Source of the DNA: Portunus trituberculatus
Taxonomy: Eukaryota > Arthropoda > Malacostraca > Decapoda > Portunidae
Assembly: GCF_017591435.1 (NCBI RefSeq)
Contig: NC_059268.1
Span: 13,196,684-13,260,683 of the forward strand
DNA length: 64,000 nucleotides
Direction: 5' to 3'
Shown: one piece after another, positions 1-12,187 of the stretch
How positions within the stretch are numbered: the first letter of the stretch is position 1
Layout of the letters: every line of letters starts with the position of its first letter
Notes under the pieces: generated by a model
Database searches by the model: none
The model's input: the letters and a program-made list of their open reading frames with translations, nothing else
What the model was told of the DNA's origin: nothing
Program-made: the position numbers and the translations under genes

Positions 1-353
1 GCTGCCGGCAAGAACTGGAAATGAGTGCGCCTAGTGTGCTGGACCAGACCTTTCGTATGCAACTATGGCTACTACTGCACCCACCACGATTACTACCACC
101 AATCCACTCTTGCCTGCCACTGCTTGTACTATCACCATCACTACTGCTTCCTCATCTTTCCCCGCTCTTTCTTGCTCTTACTCTTTCACTTTGTTTGCTT
201 GTGTGAGGGGGGAGGGGGGCGTTGGTGTGTGCGAGTGGGTGTGTAGACATTTCCCACGAGAGACAAGAAAAATGTTGTGCTACAATAAACTCGAACTGCT
301 CAGGGCAAAACAAAAAAAGTAAGAAGGGTGAAAAAAATTAAAGAAGTGTAGGA
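1..353. other. Non-coding sequence, no gene recognised
   Basis: Mixed sequence with a loose ACT/ACC trinucleotide bias around 65-150 and a G-rich patch near 207-230. Three overlapping frames of 60-85 codons are open on the plus strand, but they are in different phases, low in complexity (Thr/Leu/Ser-rich) and match nothing I know. Confidence 0.5.
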
Positions 354-358
354 ATAAC

Positions 359-410
<52 letters not shown>

Positions 411-424
411 GTAATAATAATAAT
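354..424. repeat. (AAT)n trinucleotide microsatellite
   Basis: About 70 bp of AAT units, nearly perfect, with a single AGT interruption near the 3' end. Confidence 0.95.
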
Positions 425-608
425 ACATCTTGTTACTCTTATTGCAGCTGGGTGACTACTGTATCCCCCTTGACACGAAGCCACAAAGAAACATGGTCAG
501 ACTTCAGCACGTAAGTTAGACGAAGCTTTCATTAAATTTTGCTTTATTTACGATCAGCGCTGTGAATAGTTTGTTACAGGAATAAGAAACAAGATTTTTG
601 CCCAATTT

Positions 609-609
<1 letters not shown>

Positions 610-651
<42 letters not shown>
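610..651. repeat. (CA)n microsatellite
   Basis: A perfect CA run of about 42 bp in otherwise ordinary sequence. Confidence 0.95.
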
Positions 652-652
<1 letters not shown>

Positions 653-2605
653 GCGTAAAAATCTGGATCATATTTTGAATTTAGTGCCGTCCATTCATGC
701 AGAGCTCTGAGCTAGATTCATGGGACAAAAAGATAAAAGAAAAAAGTCTGCGGTCTGAACTCATGGTAGTGGGCGGTAAAGATGTAGTGGCGTTGGGAGT
801 GGGATTGAGTGCAGCAGATTCACCGTTGCGGCTTCTATCGATAGTGATGAAGTGGAAGCCGTTCTTGGTAGAGCCTCGAAGGTAGTAATTATCTTTCACG
901 CACAAGAAATTTAGGAAGGGAGTCAGTGAGCGGGGCGGTGCGGCGACACAGTGCTACCGGGAGTGTCTCAATGCCTACTGGTATATTTTATGAACGGAAA
1001 TACGTTTTTTTTTTATTTTAATCAACTTGTTTTTATTTTTAAGGAATTGAGGTACTTCATTTTTTTTTTGTTCTCTATTAATCATATTTGGGATCAATAA
1101 AATAAACTTGGGATAACATTGGACGAAACTCATACAGGCGATGCTATACTGTGATTATTTCAGTGCTGGTATTGGTACTTTTTGTGTTGATGTATCAGGA
1201 AACGTTGTAAATCAATGCGAAACACGATAGCTACTCCGAGTTCTGTGAATAGCCCGTGTAAAGGAATGGAAGTTTCGTCATTCTTCTGCATGTTTTCACT
1301 ATGATACGAAAAATGACTGAAATGTGTGAGAAAAAAAGTATGTATAAAAAGCACTGGAACACGAGAGATGTGATGGTGCAAAACATGACTGACACTGCAC
1401 TGCATAATGACGCATAAAACACGGTATTATTATTTATTCAGAGCCAACAGCGCGGAAGCATAATAGAACTGTATCCATGTTTGGCGCTGTGTCCAAGTTG
1501 ACGGGAGACACTACGCACTACCCAGGCCGCCCACACAACATGGCACAAACGAGGGAGAAGAGAAAAAAAAAAAATGTAAAAAACCCTTTCTTCCCTAACG
1601 AGGTTGATAAACTATATAATCTAATCGAAAACAAGAACTGTGGAATATTTTAGGAAAAGGAGGAAGGGGGACGTATGGAAGCCCTAACATTCACAGAGAG
1701 GAAACTAAGACAGTATTACTCCTCGTGTCCAGTGAGTCTTTGTTCAGTTGGAAGAGTTCATATACTTCGTATCCCTTTGTGTTTTCCCTCGCTTTTGTTG
1801 TGAAGGCAGTTTTTTTTCTATTCCCAGGCAGCATCACGTACATATTTCACTCGTTATGTGTGGTCAGTTGGGAAGCATTTCGCACCTTTAAGCAGCACCT
1901 TATTACTTGTACTCGTGGTCATTGCTTTGTGTGGTGAGTTGGAAGGCACTTGGTACTACTAGTCAGCTTCTCATGGTACCTGCCTTGGTGGTATTTTGTG
2001 CGTTAGAAATCGTGAAAAGGGAAAAATGTTTAACAATTCAGTTTGGTCTTGGTGTGCTGCGCCGTGATGTCTGGGTCCATTTGTCATCCGCTCATTCATC
2101 ACCAGGACGGGAGGGATTGATGCCTCGGCGGTTCAGTTGATGATGGTGCAGCGATGACTTTTGCCAGCTCTTGTTCTCCGTGGTGCGATGCGTGACGCGC
2201 ACTGCCTTGTGTACAAGTCACTCGCTTGCAAAAGGAAGGATTAGTGAAGTGTAGATACTGAATGCTGCATGTTACAACACTGACGCTGAAATGAATCGTA
2301 GACACAATGCATTTACTGAACACTTTCATTTCAGGATTGATGCTAAAGTAGACATTGAAAGATTAAACCTTGTTCTGATAAATATTTTACATTGCAGCAC
2401 AGTTACTGTAAAATGGACATGAAGCAAAAAGATAGTGAATATATTGAATAAATTTGTAATACTGAAAGAATACGCTTTAAGAATTATACAGACCATTTGA
2501 AAGCATTAAAAAGCGATGCTTAGATGAATAATGAGAAAAAATAGAATTTGCATTACAGGTGATATAAAAATGAAATGGATGAATGAAGTAACTAAGTATT
2601 AAAAT

Positions 2606-2607
<2 letters not shown>
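652..2607. other. Unique non-coding stretch
   Basis: Nearly 2 kb without a recognisable gene or mobile element. Several T-rich homopolymers lie at 1000-1075 and an A-run at 1562-1574. Short open frames on both strands (60-81 codons) have no domain, signal or family resemblance and are expected by chance. Confidence 0.5.

Positions 2608-2673
<66 letters not shown>
2608..2673. repeat. (CT)n microsatellite
   Basis: A perfect CT run of about 66 bp. Confidence 0.95.
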
Positions 2674-2676
<3 letters not shown>

Positions 2677-3309
2677 CCTGCGTTATCCATATTAGTACAA
2701 AGAATGAACAAACACGTAACACCAGTGATATGGAAAGTAATCTGCAAGAATACCAAGAACACAGATTTTTTTTTCTTTTACATACAATTCCAAATGATTT
2801 ATTCGTGTATTATCCATTTATCTTTTCCCAATTTCTGACGATGGCTGGCAAAGATTAACGTCTAACAGAACTGGCGCCTATAACACAGCGTTCTCGTATC
2901 CAGCTCAGGCATTTACGAGTCTCCGGACACAGCTTTTGTCTATTCCTAACTATTATTTATAACCTTTGATAAATGCAAGCCGCGGGGAGAGGGATCAAAA
3001 ACTGGTAACGAGAAGGGAGAGTGGTATAGGAACTGGTGGTGTGGTGTGGTGGTGGTGGCTGGATGGAAAAACTTCACTGGTATATTCATTAATTTTTTTA
3101 GTTTCAATAGTTTTGCGTATATATTTCCCTTTATTTCAGTGGTTTAACGTTTATTTTACCGGGATTTTAGTGTTTAAGTTTTTATTATCTAAAGATTTAC
3201 AGTTTTTGATGTTTTTTGAGGCTTATGGAAGTTTAGCGAATAGCTGCTGTGATTTTTAGCGCTTTTGGGTTAAATCGATGCAATTTAAGTTGTTTTACTG
3301 CTTTATTAT

Positions 3310-3545
3310 TGTTGTTTAAAGTGTAACTATTGCAGATTTTAATAGTTTAGGTTTATCATATAGTTCTAATTCTATATATATGAAATGCTGTAGTGGTTAG
3401 ATTAGATTAATTGTGGCTTTCCTGTTATATTCTTGTAGTTTAGAGTGTAACTATTGTTGGTTTTATTAGTTTAGTTTATATTTATAGTTCTAATTTTGTG
3501 TATATGAAAGGCTGCAGTAGTTAGGTTAGGTTAGTTGTGGCTTTC
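3310..3545. repeat. Diverged tandem duplication, about 124-bp unit
   Basis: Two successive units share GTGTAACTATTG (3321 and 3445), then ATAGTTCTAATT, then a TATATGAAA-GGCTG segment and TTGTGGCTTT, in the same order and spacing. The offset between anchors is 124 bp. The second unit ends in TTAGGTTAGGTTAG, a telomere-like string. The units are clearly diverged by substitutions and small indels. Confidence 0.75.
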
Positions 3546-3599
3546 GTGCTTCATTATTGTGAATTTTTTGCTTAATTGTAGTTCAAGTCCTTCAATTTT

Positions 3600-4170
3600 G
3601 TGTGTTTTTTATTAGTTTATTAGTTTTTTGTTTTAGTGCTTCACTGTTAGGATTCATGTGCTTCCTTGGTGTTCTATTGCTTCAGTCCTGTGGTTCTTGC
3701 TTCATTTTTGTTGTTTTAGTGATCCCAGTGTTTTAGTGCTTCAATTTCGTGGTTCTTGCTTAATTTTTGTTGTTTTAGTGATTCGTTGTTGGAATTCCAG
3801 TGCTTCATCGCTGTTCTGGTACTTCAGTCCTGTGGTTCTTGCTTCAGTTATATTTTTAGTGCTTCATTTTTTTAAGACTGAGGTGTTTCATTGGTGCTCT
3901 AATCTTGTGGTTCTTGCTTCATTTTTGTTGTTTTAGTGCTTGGAATTCCGGTGCTTCATTGGTGTTCTATTGTTTCAATCTTGTGTTTTTTGCTTCATTT
4001 TTGTTGTTTCAGTATTTCATTGTTCGAATTATGGTGCTTCATTGGTGTTTTATTACTTCAATCTTGTGGTTCATGTGACTTTAGTGTTCAATTATTTATT
4101 CTTTGGTTCTTGCTTTAGTTTTTCTTTTATTGGTCCTGATACTGAATTCCCGTGTCTCTAGTGGTTCATT
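3600..4170. repeat. Degenerate minisatellite, 60-85-bp unit
   Basis: The core TGTGGTTCTTGCTTC recurs, with variants, near 3689, 3748, 3831, 3906, 3982 and 4065, each time accompanied by TTTTTGTTGTTTTAGTG and GTGCTTCATTGGTGTT segments. Spacing varies from about 59 to 83 bp. The T- and TTC-rich units keep several plus-strand frames open, giving Phe/Leu/Cys-rich translations that are repeat artefacts rather than genes. Confidence 0.8.
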
Positions 4171-4190
4171 GCTTCATTTTAGCTTAGGCT

Positions 4191-4390
4191 CGTATTCTGA
4201 AACACTTCTGTGCTTCATTTCCACCATTTCGAAAGGCTTTATTTAAGTTTACACGAGTTTTTTAAGGTGTTTTACGGTTCTAGAGGCTGACTGACAAGAT
4301 TTCTACATTATTAACTGGAAAAACACTCTTGAAAACCCTGTGGCCTTGGAAAATAGTCGTGGTGAGAGAACAAAATGACTCTGAATTGTC
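4191..4390 (+). mobile_element. Dispersed MITE-like element, family B, copy 1
   Basis: It starts at CGTATTCTGAAACACTTC and runs through TTTCTACATTATTAACTGG, ACACTCTTGAAAACCC, GGCCTTGGAAAATAG and GTGGTGAGAGAAC. The order and spacing match copies at 35224-35410 and 20468-20675. The right end is degraded compared with the copy at 35.2 kb, whose ends form an imperfect inverted repeat of about 16 bp. No coding capacity. Confidence 0.7.
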
Positions 4391-5136
4391 AGTACTAGTG
4401 AAATTAAAAATAATGGATTAAAAATAACAAAAACAGTATAATTTCAGTAGTAAAATAACGTGGGTATGTGTAGAGTTTTTTCCCTCCATTCTTTGCGTCT
4501 TTGCCTGGTCTCTTACCCTTAGAAATAGTGTGCGGTGTTGGCAAGGATTTGTAAAGCTTGCGAGGTAGTGGATGGCTGATAATACCTTGGTGATTACAGA
4601 TTAATGCTAATATGAGTAAGATTATATACTGGCTTCTTGTTGTGATCACGTTACCAGCTTATTACTGTTGCTGAGAAATATGGCTCTTTATTATAATTAC
4701 AGACTTTCTTTATGAGACTGCACTGATTTGCGTGTGGAATAGCATCATTTTTTACAGCTCGGAAGGAGTGATTGTTATGTATCCACTTTGTCTTTTCTCT
4801 TTTGTTTTTTATTAACCACCGTATTCGTTGTGTCGTGAAAAAAAAGATGATAACGTGTTTTGCTGATCGAAATCTATATAGAATTTCGTGTTTTCTTGTT
4901 TTGTAAGAAGAGTTACTCGTGTTTTACTATATATATATTTTTTATTTAATGAAAAACCACTACTATATTTGTTATGGGAAGAATTTCATTTCAATATTTG
5001 TATATATAGTAATTAGTGGTTAAGGTATATGCTATGTGCGTACAGAGACTGCTCGATGGCTTCTTGTTGTTTTCTTTATGTTCTCTTGTTCTTAAACTTC
5101 ACTCGATTTTGTTACATCAATTTTAGCCGAGGAAGC
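4391..5136. other. Unique AT-rich non-coding stretch
   Basis: No gene recognised. There are AT-rich runs around 4929-4950 and a chance 81-codon minus-strand frame at 4404-4649 without recognisable features. Confidence 0.45.
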
Positions 5137-5210
5137 AACCAAGTAAGCAAGCAAGTAAGCAGTCTAACAAACAAGGAAGAAAGGAAGCGAGCAAGCAAGC
5201 AAGCGTCCCG
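5137..5210. repeat. Degenerate (AAGC)n tetranucleotide tract
   Basis: Imperfect repeats of AAGC/AAGT/AAGG type, with the clearest runs near 5146-5160 and 5189-5205. Confidence 0.75.
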
Positions 5211-5449
5211 TCACGTACACTCCTTCCTCCAAATCATGCACTGCTGGAAACTGTCATGACTCGGAGCCATAACACCCGCCACACGTCACGGCCGCTGATC
5301 GATCCTTGCCAGACTTGACCGTAAAGGCAAACATCCATCAAACCTGTCGCTGCCACCACGAGGACTGAAGCCAACCAGGGACGCAAGGACGCGACCCTCC
5401 TACGCTCACGCCACGCCTGCAAACATCCAAGTTGGAAAAGTCAAATGAA

Positions 5450-5945
5450 ACACCTTCACCTTACTTGACACAGGTGTTTTTTGTGAACAAAGAAAGCTTG
5501 GTCTAGAAGAGACTGAGAATATACTGTAAAAGTTAAGCGAAATATATCTTTTTACTGAAGATTCATATATTTATATTATCAACAAAGAAAAATTGACCAG
5601 GAAGGGAAGTTTCGGAGAATTGTGTTGCATTGAATAAGACCCTGCTGTGTGTTTCATGAATCACTGGAAATTTTGATCAGAAAGTAAAGAACTCTGATAA
5701 ACCAAAACGTTATGTAAGACCAGTTTTTTATGAACTGTTCGGAAGTTTGAAGAACAGAGGAACTTTCAAGAAAATACTGTGTTGAGTAAGACATTTATTT
5801 TGTGAACATGAACAACATGATCGCTGAAAGAGGAACTGTATGACTGACAGTGTGCTGAATAAAAAACATTCCTTTCTTTGTGAACAAGGAGAGTTGGATC
5901 TAGCAGAGGGGAACTGTAGTGCGCTGAATCAAGTCTTGTCATGTC
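5450..5945. repeat. Diverged minisatellite, about 70-79-bp unit
   Basis: Units begin with variants of TGTGCTGAATAAGAC (5621, 5779, 5851 and about 5919). They continue with a TTTTGTGAACAA segment, a GGATCTAG/GATCGCTG segment and AGAGGGGAACTGT. The intervals 5779-5851 and 5851-5919 are about 70 bp, and 5621-5779 is about two units. The first part (5450-5620) carries a more diverged version. No coding function is supported. Confidence 0.7.
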
Positions 5946-6452
5946 ATAGCGTTGTATTTTAACATATTGGAGAATAATGAAGTCGATCTCACATGATAGC
6001 ATATAAGGCGGCTGGCAGTCCTGTTCTCATTTTCCCTCAATAAGTAAAATAGCATACAAATTTTGAACTTTATACTCCCTAATGAAATGGTGAGAACAGG
6101 TGTGTAAGGTGTAGGAACAAAAACACGAAACAAGCCACTGCATTTAAAATAACCATTGGCCACCGCTGAAATATTTGAACCTTTCTCTCACCAACATCCC
6201 CCTTTCACGCACTCTAACCCCGCCGCAGCTGCCTCGTGCCCCTGGACCCTCAGCGCTCTCCTCCGTCCTCGACCCTGCCTATCTAGAACCTCCCCGTCCC
6301 TCCCTACCCAACCCCTCCTCGACCATCGCGTGCGTGCAGCTCGTCACACGGTAGATGTCTGTAATTCGCAATACTTCATCACAGATTGCACTGTTGCGCC
6401 CATGATTATATATAACTGCAATTTCTGAAAAATCAATGGGAAGGTTACTTTT

Positions 6453-6456
<4 letters not shown>
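5946..6456. other. Unique non-coding stretch with a C-rich block
   Basis: The segment around 6180-6330 is C-rich and relatively GC-rich, unlike its AT-rich surroundings. It opens a 90-codon frame (6156-6428), but the translation is Pro/Ser/Thr-rich and resembles no known domain. It could be a small exon or a regulatory CpG patch, but nothing in the sequence decides this. Confidence 0.35.
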
Positions 6457-6732
<276 letters not shown>

Positions 6733-7019
6733 GGTAAGTCTCAGAGGAGGAGATGGAGAGGATATAGAGGATATTGTCAATGTACGGTTTGATGCATACT
6801 TGAGGAACCTTCGCCTTTAGTATCTTAAATCTCTTCCTTTATATTAGAAAGTTTAGTAGGTTTAGCATATCGCCGGCAGTCACCAGCGCCAGTGAGTCTG
6901 TTGCTCTTCGTTCTCTCTTTGTGTTCCTTTGTGTTTCCTGTGATCGTACTAGTTTATTATTGTTTTTGGTTAGTGTCTCTCTGTATGTCCGTTGAAGGGA
7001 TGTTCTGTCTTGGTTAGTG

Positions 7020-7021
<2 letters not shown>

Positions 7022-7074
<53 letters not shown>
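7022..7074. repeat. (GT)n microsatellite
   Basis: A perfect GT run of about 53 bp. Confidence 0.95.
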
Positions 7075-7075
<1 letters not shown>

Positions 7076-7375
7076 CAAGTCTCTGAAACTAAACTGCTAT
7101 TTTTTTTTCTCTTTTTTCTGGGAGTGTCACGTTTCTGTATTTTCTTCATGTCTTGTGCTTCTCGCCAGGCTGATAAACACGGAATGAATAAATGAATAAA
7201 TCAATAAATAAATGAGTAAAAAACTAGCGAAACCATTTTATTTTCTTACTTGTCTCCCAATTTTCGTGTTTTCCATCCATAAGTTCGGTACCAGATGAGT
7301 TTTTTTTTTGTTTTGTTTTTTTCCTCGACATCTGTAAAATTTTTAGTTTGAAACATCAAGAACTTCAGCCTTTAA

Positions 7376-7547
7376 TTTTTTTTTTCCATATGCGTTTTTT
7401 TTTTTGGGGTGTTTTTTATTATCATTTTTTTTTATATTTTTGTGTCCTCGATCCCTTGATTCCTTAACACGTAAAATAGCGAAGAAGTTGAAGAAGAAAA
7501 AGAAAAAGAAGAAGAAGAAGAAGAAGAAGAAGAAGAGAGAGAGAAAA
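7376..7547. repeat. Poly-T tracts and (GAA)n tract
   Basis: T homopolymers at about 7376-7385, 7396-7405 and 7426-7433 precede a purine tract of GAAGAA and GAAAAA units at 7484-7547. Read in reverse, this gives poly Phe/Ser/Leu frames, which are artefacts. Confidence 0.85.
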
Positions 7548-7882
7548 GAAAAAGACCATTGCTTGACCTGATATTTCTTTTTGACATCCAAGTTTCATGT
7601 TTTTTTTCTTTTCCATGCACAAATTAGGAGCAAGATGAAAGTAATTTTTTTTCTTGGATGTTTCGACACGTGTAAATTTGAGTTTGAAAATTTCGTCCGA
7701 GCTGTCAGGAAGGCGATAATTCTTTGTTCCTGTGAATCTCCCCGCGGTTAGATGTGTCACGTGAGAAAGGAATAATCTTTGACCTTTGGCACGGAATAAT
7801 TTTACATGTCAATGATTTTTTCCCCTTAACATTTTTTTTTTCACGTCTGTCATTTTAACCCTTTTACTGATAATGAAACAGT

Positions 7883-8086
7883 TTTACCCCTTCAGTACCA
7901 TGACGCGTTTTTAATCTTTATTCTAGTTACTATTTGGCGATTTTATACGAATTCAGAAACTTGTGTGGAGATTAGAATAGTGAAGACTCAGCATTAATCT
8001 TCTGACCCCCATAGACTCTTCCATAAAATCGTCTAATCGTGCCCAAAATTCGAAATAAAACTGCGTCCCAGTACTAAAGAGGTTAA
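7883..8086 (-). mobile_element. TTAA-flanked MITE, family A, copy 1 (reverse)
   Basis: The copy starts with TTTA then CCCCTTCAGTACC and ends with GTACTAAAGAGG then TTAA. Internal landmarks are ACTATTTGGCGATTTTATAC, TTAATCTTCTGACC and AAATCGTCTAATCGT. They are the reverse complement of those in forward copies such as 15462-15674. No coding capacity. The TTAA target and CCC-type ends suggest a non-autonomous piggyBac-type element. Confidence 0.8.
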
Positions 8087-8555
8087 ACAACCACGGGGAG
8101 TTCTCTAAATAAGATAGATCTTTATAGTTTATGCACTAGAAAAAAGCTTTACTAAGGAGTCCATAACTTTTGCTCTGTTATCTTCCAACATTTTGATTCT
8201 AACTCTCACAAGGTGTTTTTATTGATATGGTTAGAGACTACAGATATCGAGGTGGTTCAAATCACTATCATGTTATCATCCAACCCTAAACTGCGTTGTG
8301 TTGTGTTGCACTGTGGGAGTTTTGTCTTTCTAACGGCACTCCCTGTTATCACATTATAGGTCCGTCGTCTTTTATTGCATATTTCTCTTACTAATTTTCT
8401 TCCGAAATTCATAGATAATTTCCTTAACTATTTATGTATTTATGTTAGAAAAGAAACGATTTAATTCCTTTTCTTCCATTTCTTCATACTGGCAACGTTG
8501 AAATAAAAAAAAGTGAATAGTAATATTACTACACTGCCTTCAGTGCCTACACATG

Positions 8556-8558
<3 letters not shown>
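8087..8558. other. Unique non-coding stretch
   Basis: AT-rich and without a recognisable gene, RNA or mobile element. It holds the short GTTGTGTTGTGTTG run near 8294. Confidence 0.45.
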
Positions 8559-8607
<49 letters not shown>

Positions 8608-8671
8608 AGGGAGAGGGAAGGGGAAGGGGTGGGAGACGGGGGAGGAAGGGAAGGAGGCAAGGAGGCAAGGA

Positions 8672-8759
<88 letters not shown>
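8559..8759. repeat. (GA)n array with degenerate GGGA/GGAAG core
   Basis: Pure GA runs at 8559-8597 and 8674-8759 flank about 75 bp of G-rich GGGAGA, AAGGGG and GGAGGCAA units. The long frames it opens on both strands (Glu-Arg or Leu-Ser) are artefacts. Confidence 0.95.
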
Positions 8760-8762
<3 letters not shown>

Positions 8763-8934
8763 ACACGTGTGAGGATATCAGATTTACCCCAACATCCTAT
8801 CGGCTTTACTGGCAGTCTCATTTTATTGCCTGGACAGTTTAAGGTTTTTGGTGGTAGTAACACTGGATGCCTTTTTTTTGATCTTTCTTTTATGCACGTT
8901 TTGATGCAGCTGATCTTTACACGTGTTGACTGTT

Positions 8935-9180
8935 CTCTCACCTGTCTGTCAGTCCATCCATCTCCTATATATCTTTCTGTTTGCCTTATCTTCTCATCTA
9001 CCAAACTACCTATCTACTTAACTTATCTATCTAGTACTTAAATTTGTCCTTTATCTATATATCTACCTATTATTGGTCTGTCTATTTATCTATATCTATC
9101 AGTATATTGGTTTCTATAGTTTCTAGCTTATTGTCTATCTGTGTTTATTTGTTTAGTCATTTACCTTTATATCTCTCTGC
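8935..9180. repeat. Degenerate (TCTA)n tetranucleotide region
   Basis: Scattered ATCTATCTA, CTGTCTGT and CTATTTATC motifs over about 240 bp look like a decayed tetranucleotide microsatellite. A 78-codon frame of Ser/Tyr/Ile-rich composition follows from it. Confidence 0.6.
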
Positions 9181-9432
9181 TCGTGGTGAGTTGGTATTTT
9201 CTCCACGTATACAAATGTCCAACAAGTGTAAGACTCCCACATTAAGGAAGCAGTATCGGCCACTCACAAGCCGAGATTAACTATTGAGCGTCCTGTGCCT
9301 TCCACTTCCCCGCCCCTGAATGTTGTCGAGGCTTCCTACACGCAGGTCAATTAGTGCAACTCATCAACTTTACCTGAAACTTAAATTACCATCACGAACT
9401 TTGGCAGATTCTTTGAGACACACGCACACGCA

Positions 9433-10402
<970 letters not shown>

Positions 10403-10609
10403 TTTACTCCTTCAATACTGGGACACATTTTTACCTTAAGATTTGTGTACGATTAGGCCATTTTATTGACATTAAGAAGGGTCTATTGGAGGTCAGAGGG
10501 TTAATGGCAAGTCTTCCTATTCTAATCCCCCACACAAGTTTCTGAAGCTGTATAAAATCACCAAATAGTAAGGAGAATGAATATGGTGTCATGGTACTGA
10601 AAGAATTAA
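10403..10609 (+). mobile_element. TTAA-flanked MITE, family A, copy 2 (forward)
   Basis: It runs from TTTA-CTCCTTCAATACTGGGACA to GGTACTGAAAGAA-TTAA. It shares ATTAGGCCATTTTATTGACA, GGTCTATTGGAGGTCAGA, CACACAAGTTTCTGAAGC and TATAAAATCACCAAATAGTA with the other forward copies. Confidence 0.8.
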
Positions 10610-10681
10610 AGAATGATACAAAAGACGTCACTGATAGCAAGAAAGTAGTGTAGTAAGAGTAGTTTCAATCCATTTATACCT

Positions 10682-10768
10682 TTAATTTCACTTTTTGCTG
10701 AGTTGATTCGTGGACGGTTAGCCGGACAACAATTGCAGGTGTCATATCATTAGCAGTGAAAGGGTTAA
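10682..10768. mobile_element. Small TTAA-flanked candidate MITE
   Basis: TTAA-TTTCACTTTTTGCTGAG at the left and TTAGCAGTGAAAGGG-TTAA at the right are imperfect inverted ends around an 87-bp element. It differs from family A but has the same TTAA target. Only this copy was found in the window. Confidence 0.4.
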
Positions 10769-11029
10769 TTGAGTGTGTCTATACGTGTCACCTGTGCTCG
10801 GGGAAAGGCAGGTGTGGCTTTGCATTATATTTCCGCCACCATTACTGCCCCATATTTCACCCCCATAACTCTAATGGAGCGATTAATTTGCACTCTTTCT
10901 TCCCTTCCTGATAATAATTGCAGTGTGTTTAGTTGCCCCTGCTACTCGTATATCTATTAATTATTCCAGATCGCATAATTACCGATTCCATTTATTAGCT
11001 TCATTATAAGTAATATTTGCACACCACGA

Positions 11030-11238
11030 TTACAATTAACATCATTATTATTGTTGTCATCGCTGATAATTGCTTCTGTTATTAACATTTATATCATTAC
11101 CATCACAGCTAATTGGTCTCATTAATAATACTATTTTTCACACAACTATGACTACTATCATCATTCTATCATCATTGTTGTTGTTGATTATTGTTGTTAT
11201 TGTCTCGAATTTGAATCATCATCATCATCATCATTATA
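11030..11238. repeat. Degenerate (ATT)n/(ATC)n region
   Basis: AT-rich sequence with repeated ATC, ATT, TTG and ATCATCATC motifs, ending in a clean ATC run at about 11215-11233 that directly abuts the tRNA-derived SINE. Confidence 0.7.
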
Positions 11239-11558
11239 GGGAGGCGGTGGTGTAGTGGATAAGGTGGTGAGCGTGTGATCGGGCAGACGTCCATGCGTAG
11301 GTTCGAATCCCACCACGTGCCGCCTTTGTCATTTGTCGAGTGGTTTAATGTTACTCACATGTCACCATGATAACCAGGTTCTAGGTGGAGGTGTAATTGC
11401 CTTACACCAAAGATGCCCTTGGGTGGTGATATGGGCCCTAATATGGGTACCACTATAAATAAAATTGCCTCCGCCGGTAAGGGGTGGAAGCCCGAACAGC
11501 TCTTCCCATACTCTTCAAGACCCTGTAGGCTATAAACATTAAAAGAAAAATCATCATC
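11239..11558 (+). mobile_element. tRNA-derived SINE with ATC-type tail
   Basis: The first 85 bp resemble a decayed tRNA. The pol III A box is TGGTGTAGTGG (about 11248) and the B box GGTTCGAATCC (11300-11310). The acceptor-like arms GGCGGTG and TGCCGCC pair, counting wobbles. A body of about 230 bp follows with no coding capacity, ending in AAAAGAAAAATCATCATC. The 5' flank is also ATC-rich, so the insertion lies in or created ATC repeats. It differs in body sequence from the SINE at 34.2 kb. The anticodon region is too altered to assign. Confidence 0.75.
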
Positions 11559-11882
11559 TTCAGGTAGCGCTCTTAAAACCCACATCTCATACTAATTGCA
11601 ATGTCATCAGTTTATAAGGATCGAACTGAAACGAGTAATATTAAGTCCATAAGTGAAGTACAAACAGGTGTCAGTCACTCTCCTATGTACTCAAGTCACG
11701 ATTCATTAATTATTCCCCTTGAATTTGTGCCACTGCTTGTACTACTTTCCTAAATAATCCTCTAATGGCCTCGCCCCGCGCCTCTATTTACCTTTCATTA
11801 TTAGCGTAACTCTAGACCACTGAGGCAGGAAGACGTTAATCCTTCGCGTGTGACTTATTTATTTCTTTTTGTGATGACTTCC

Positions 11883-11885
<3 letters not shown>

Positions 11886-11926
<41 letters not shown>
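11886..11926. repeat. (GA)n microsatellite
   Basis: A perfect GA run of 41 bp. It is the first of three GA tracts within 300 bp. Confidence 0.95.
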
Positions 11927-11928
<2 letters not shown>

Positions 11929-11996
11929 AGCATGTTAAATAGAAAAAAAAACTATTTGAAAATCATTAATACAAATAATTTAGCAGTATCACGTCA

Positions 11997-12000
<4 letters not shown>

Positions 12001-12071
<71 letters not shown>
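12001..12071. repeat. (GA)n microsatellite
   Basis: A perfect GA run of about 71 bp. Confidence 0.95.
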
Positions 12072-12076
<5 letters not shown>

Positions 12077-12118
12077 CGAAAAACTTGCACCTAAAATCAG
12101 ACAGTGAGAAGGAAAGCA

Positions 12119-12121
<3 letters not shown>

Positions 12122-12181
<60 letters not shown>

Positions 12182-12187
12182 AGGGAT
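12122..12187. repeat. (GA)n microsatellite with GGGA edge
   Basis: A GA run to about 12171, then GGGAGAGGGA variants. Confidence 0.95.

Noticed and set aside
3658..4161. Two Phe/Leu/Cys-rich plus-strand frames as membrane proteins
   Set aside because: The hydrophobic runs are translations of the TTC/TTG-rich minisatellite. The frames change phase between repeat units.
6156..6428. 90-codon frame in the C-rich block as an exon
   Set aside because: The composition is Pro/Ser/Thr-rich, driven by local C-richness, and no family resemblance or convincing splice sites were seen.
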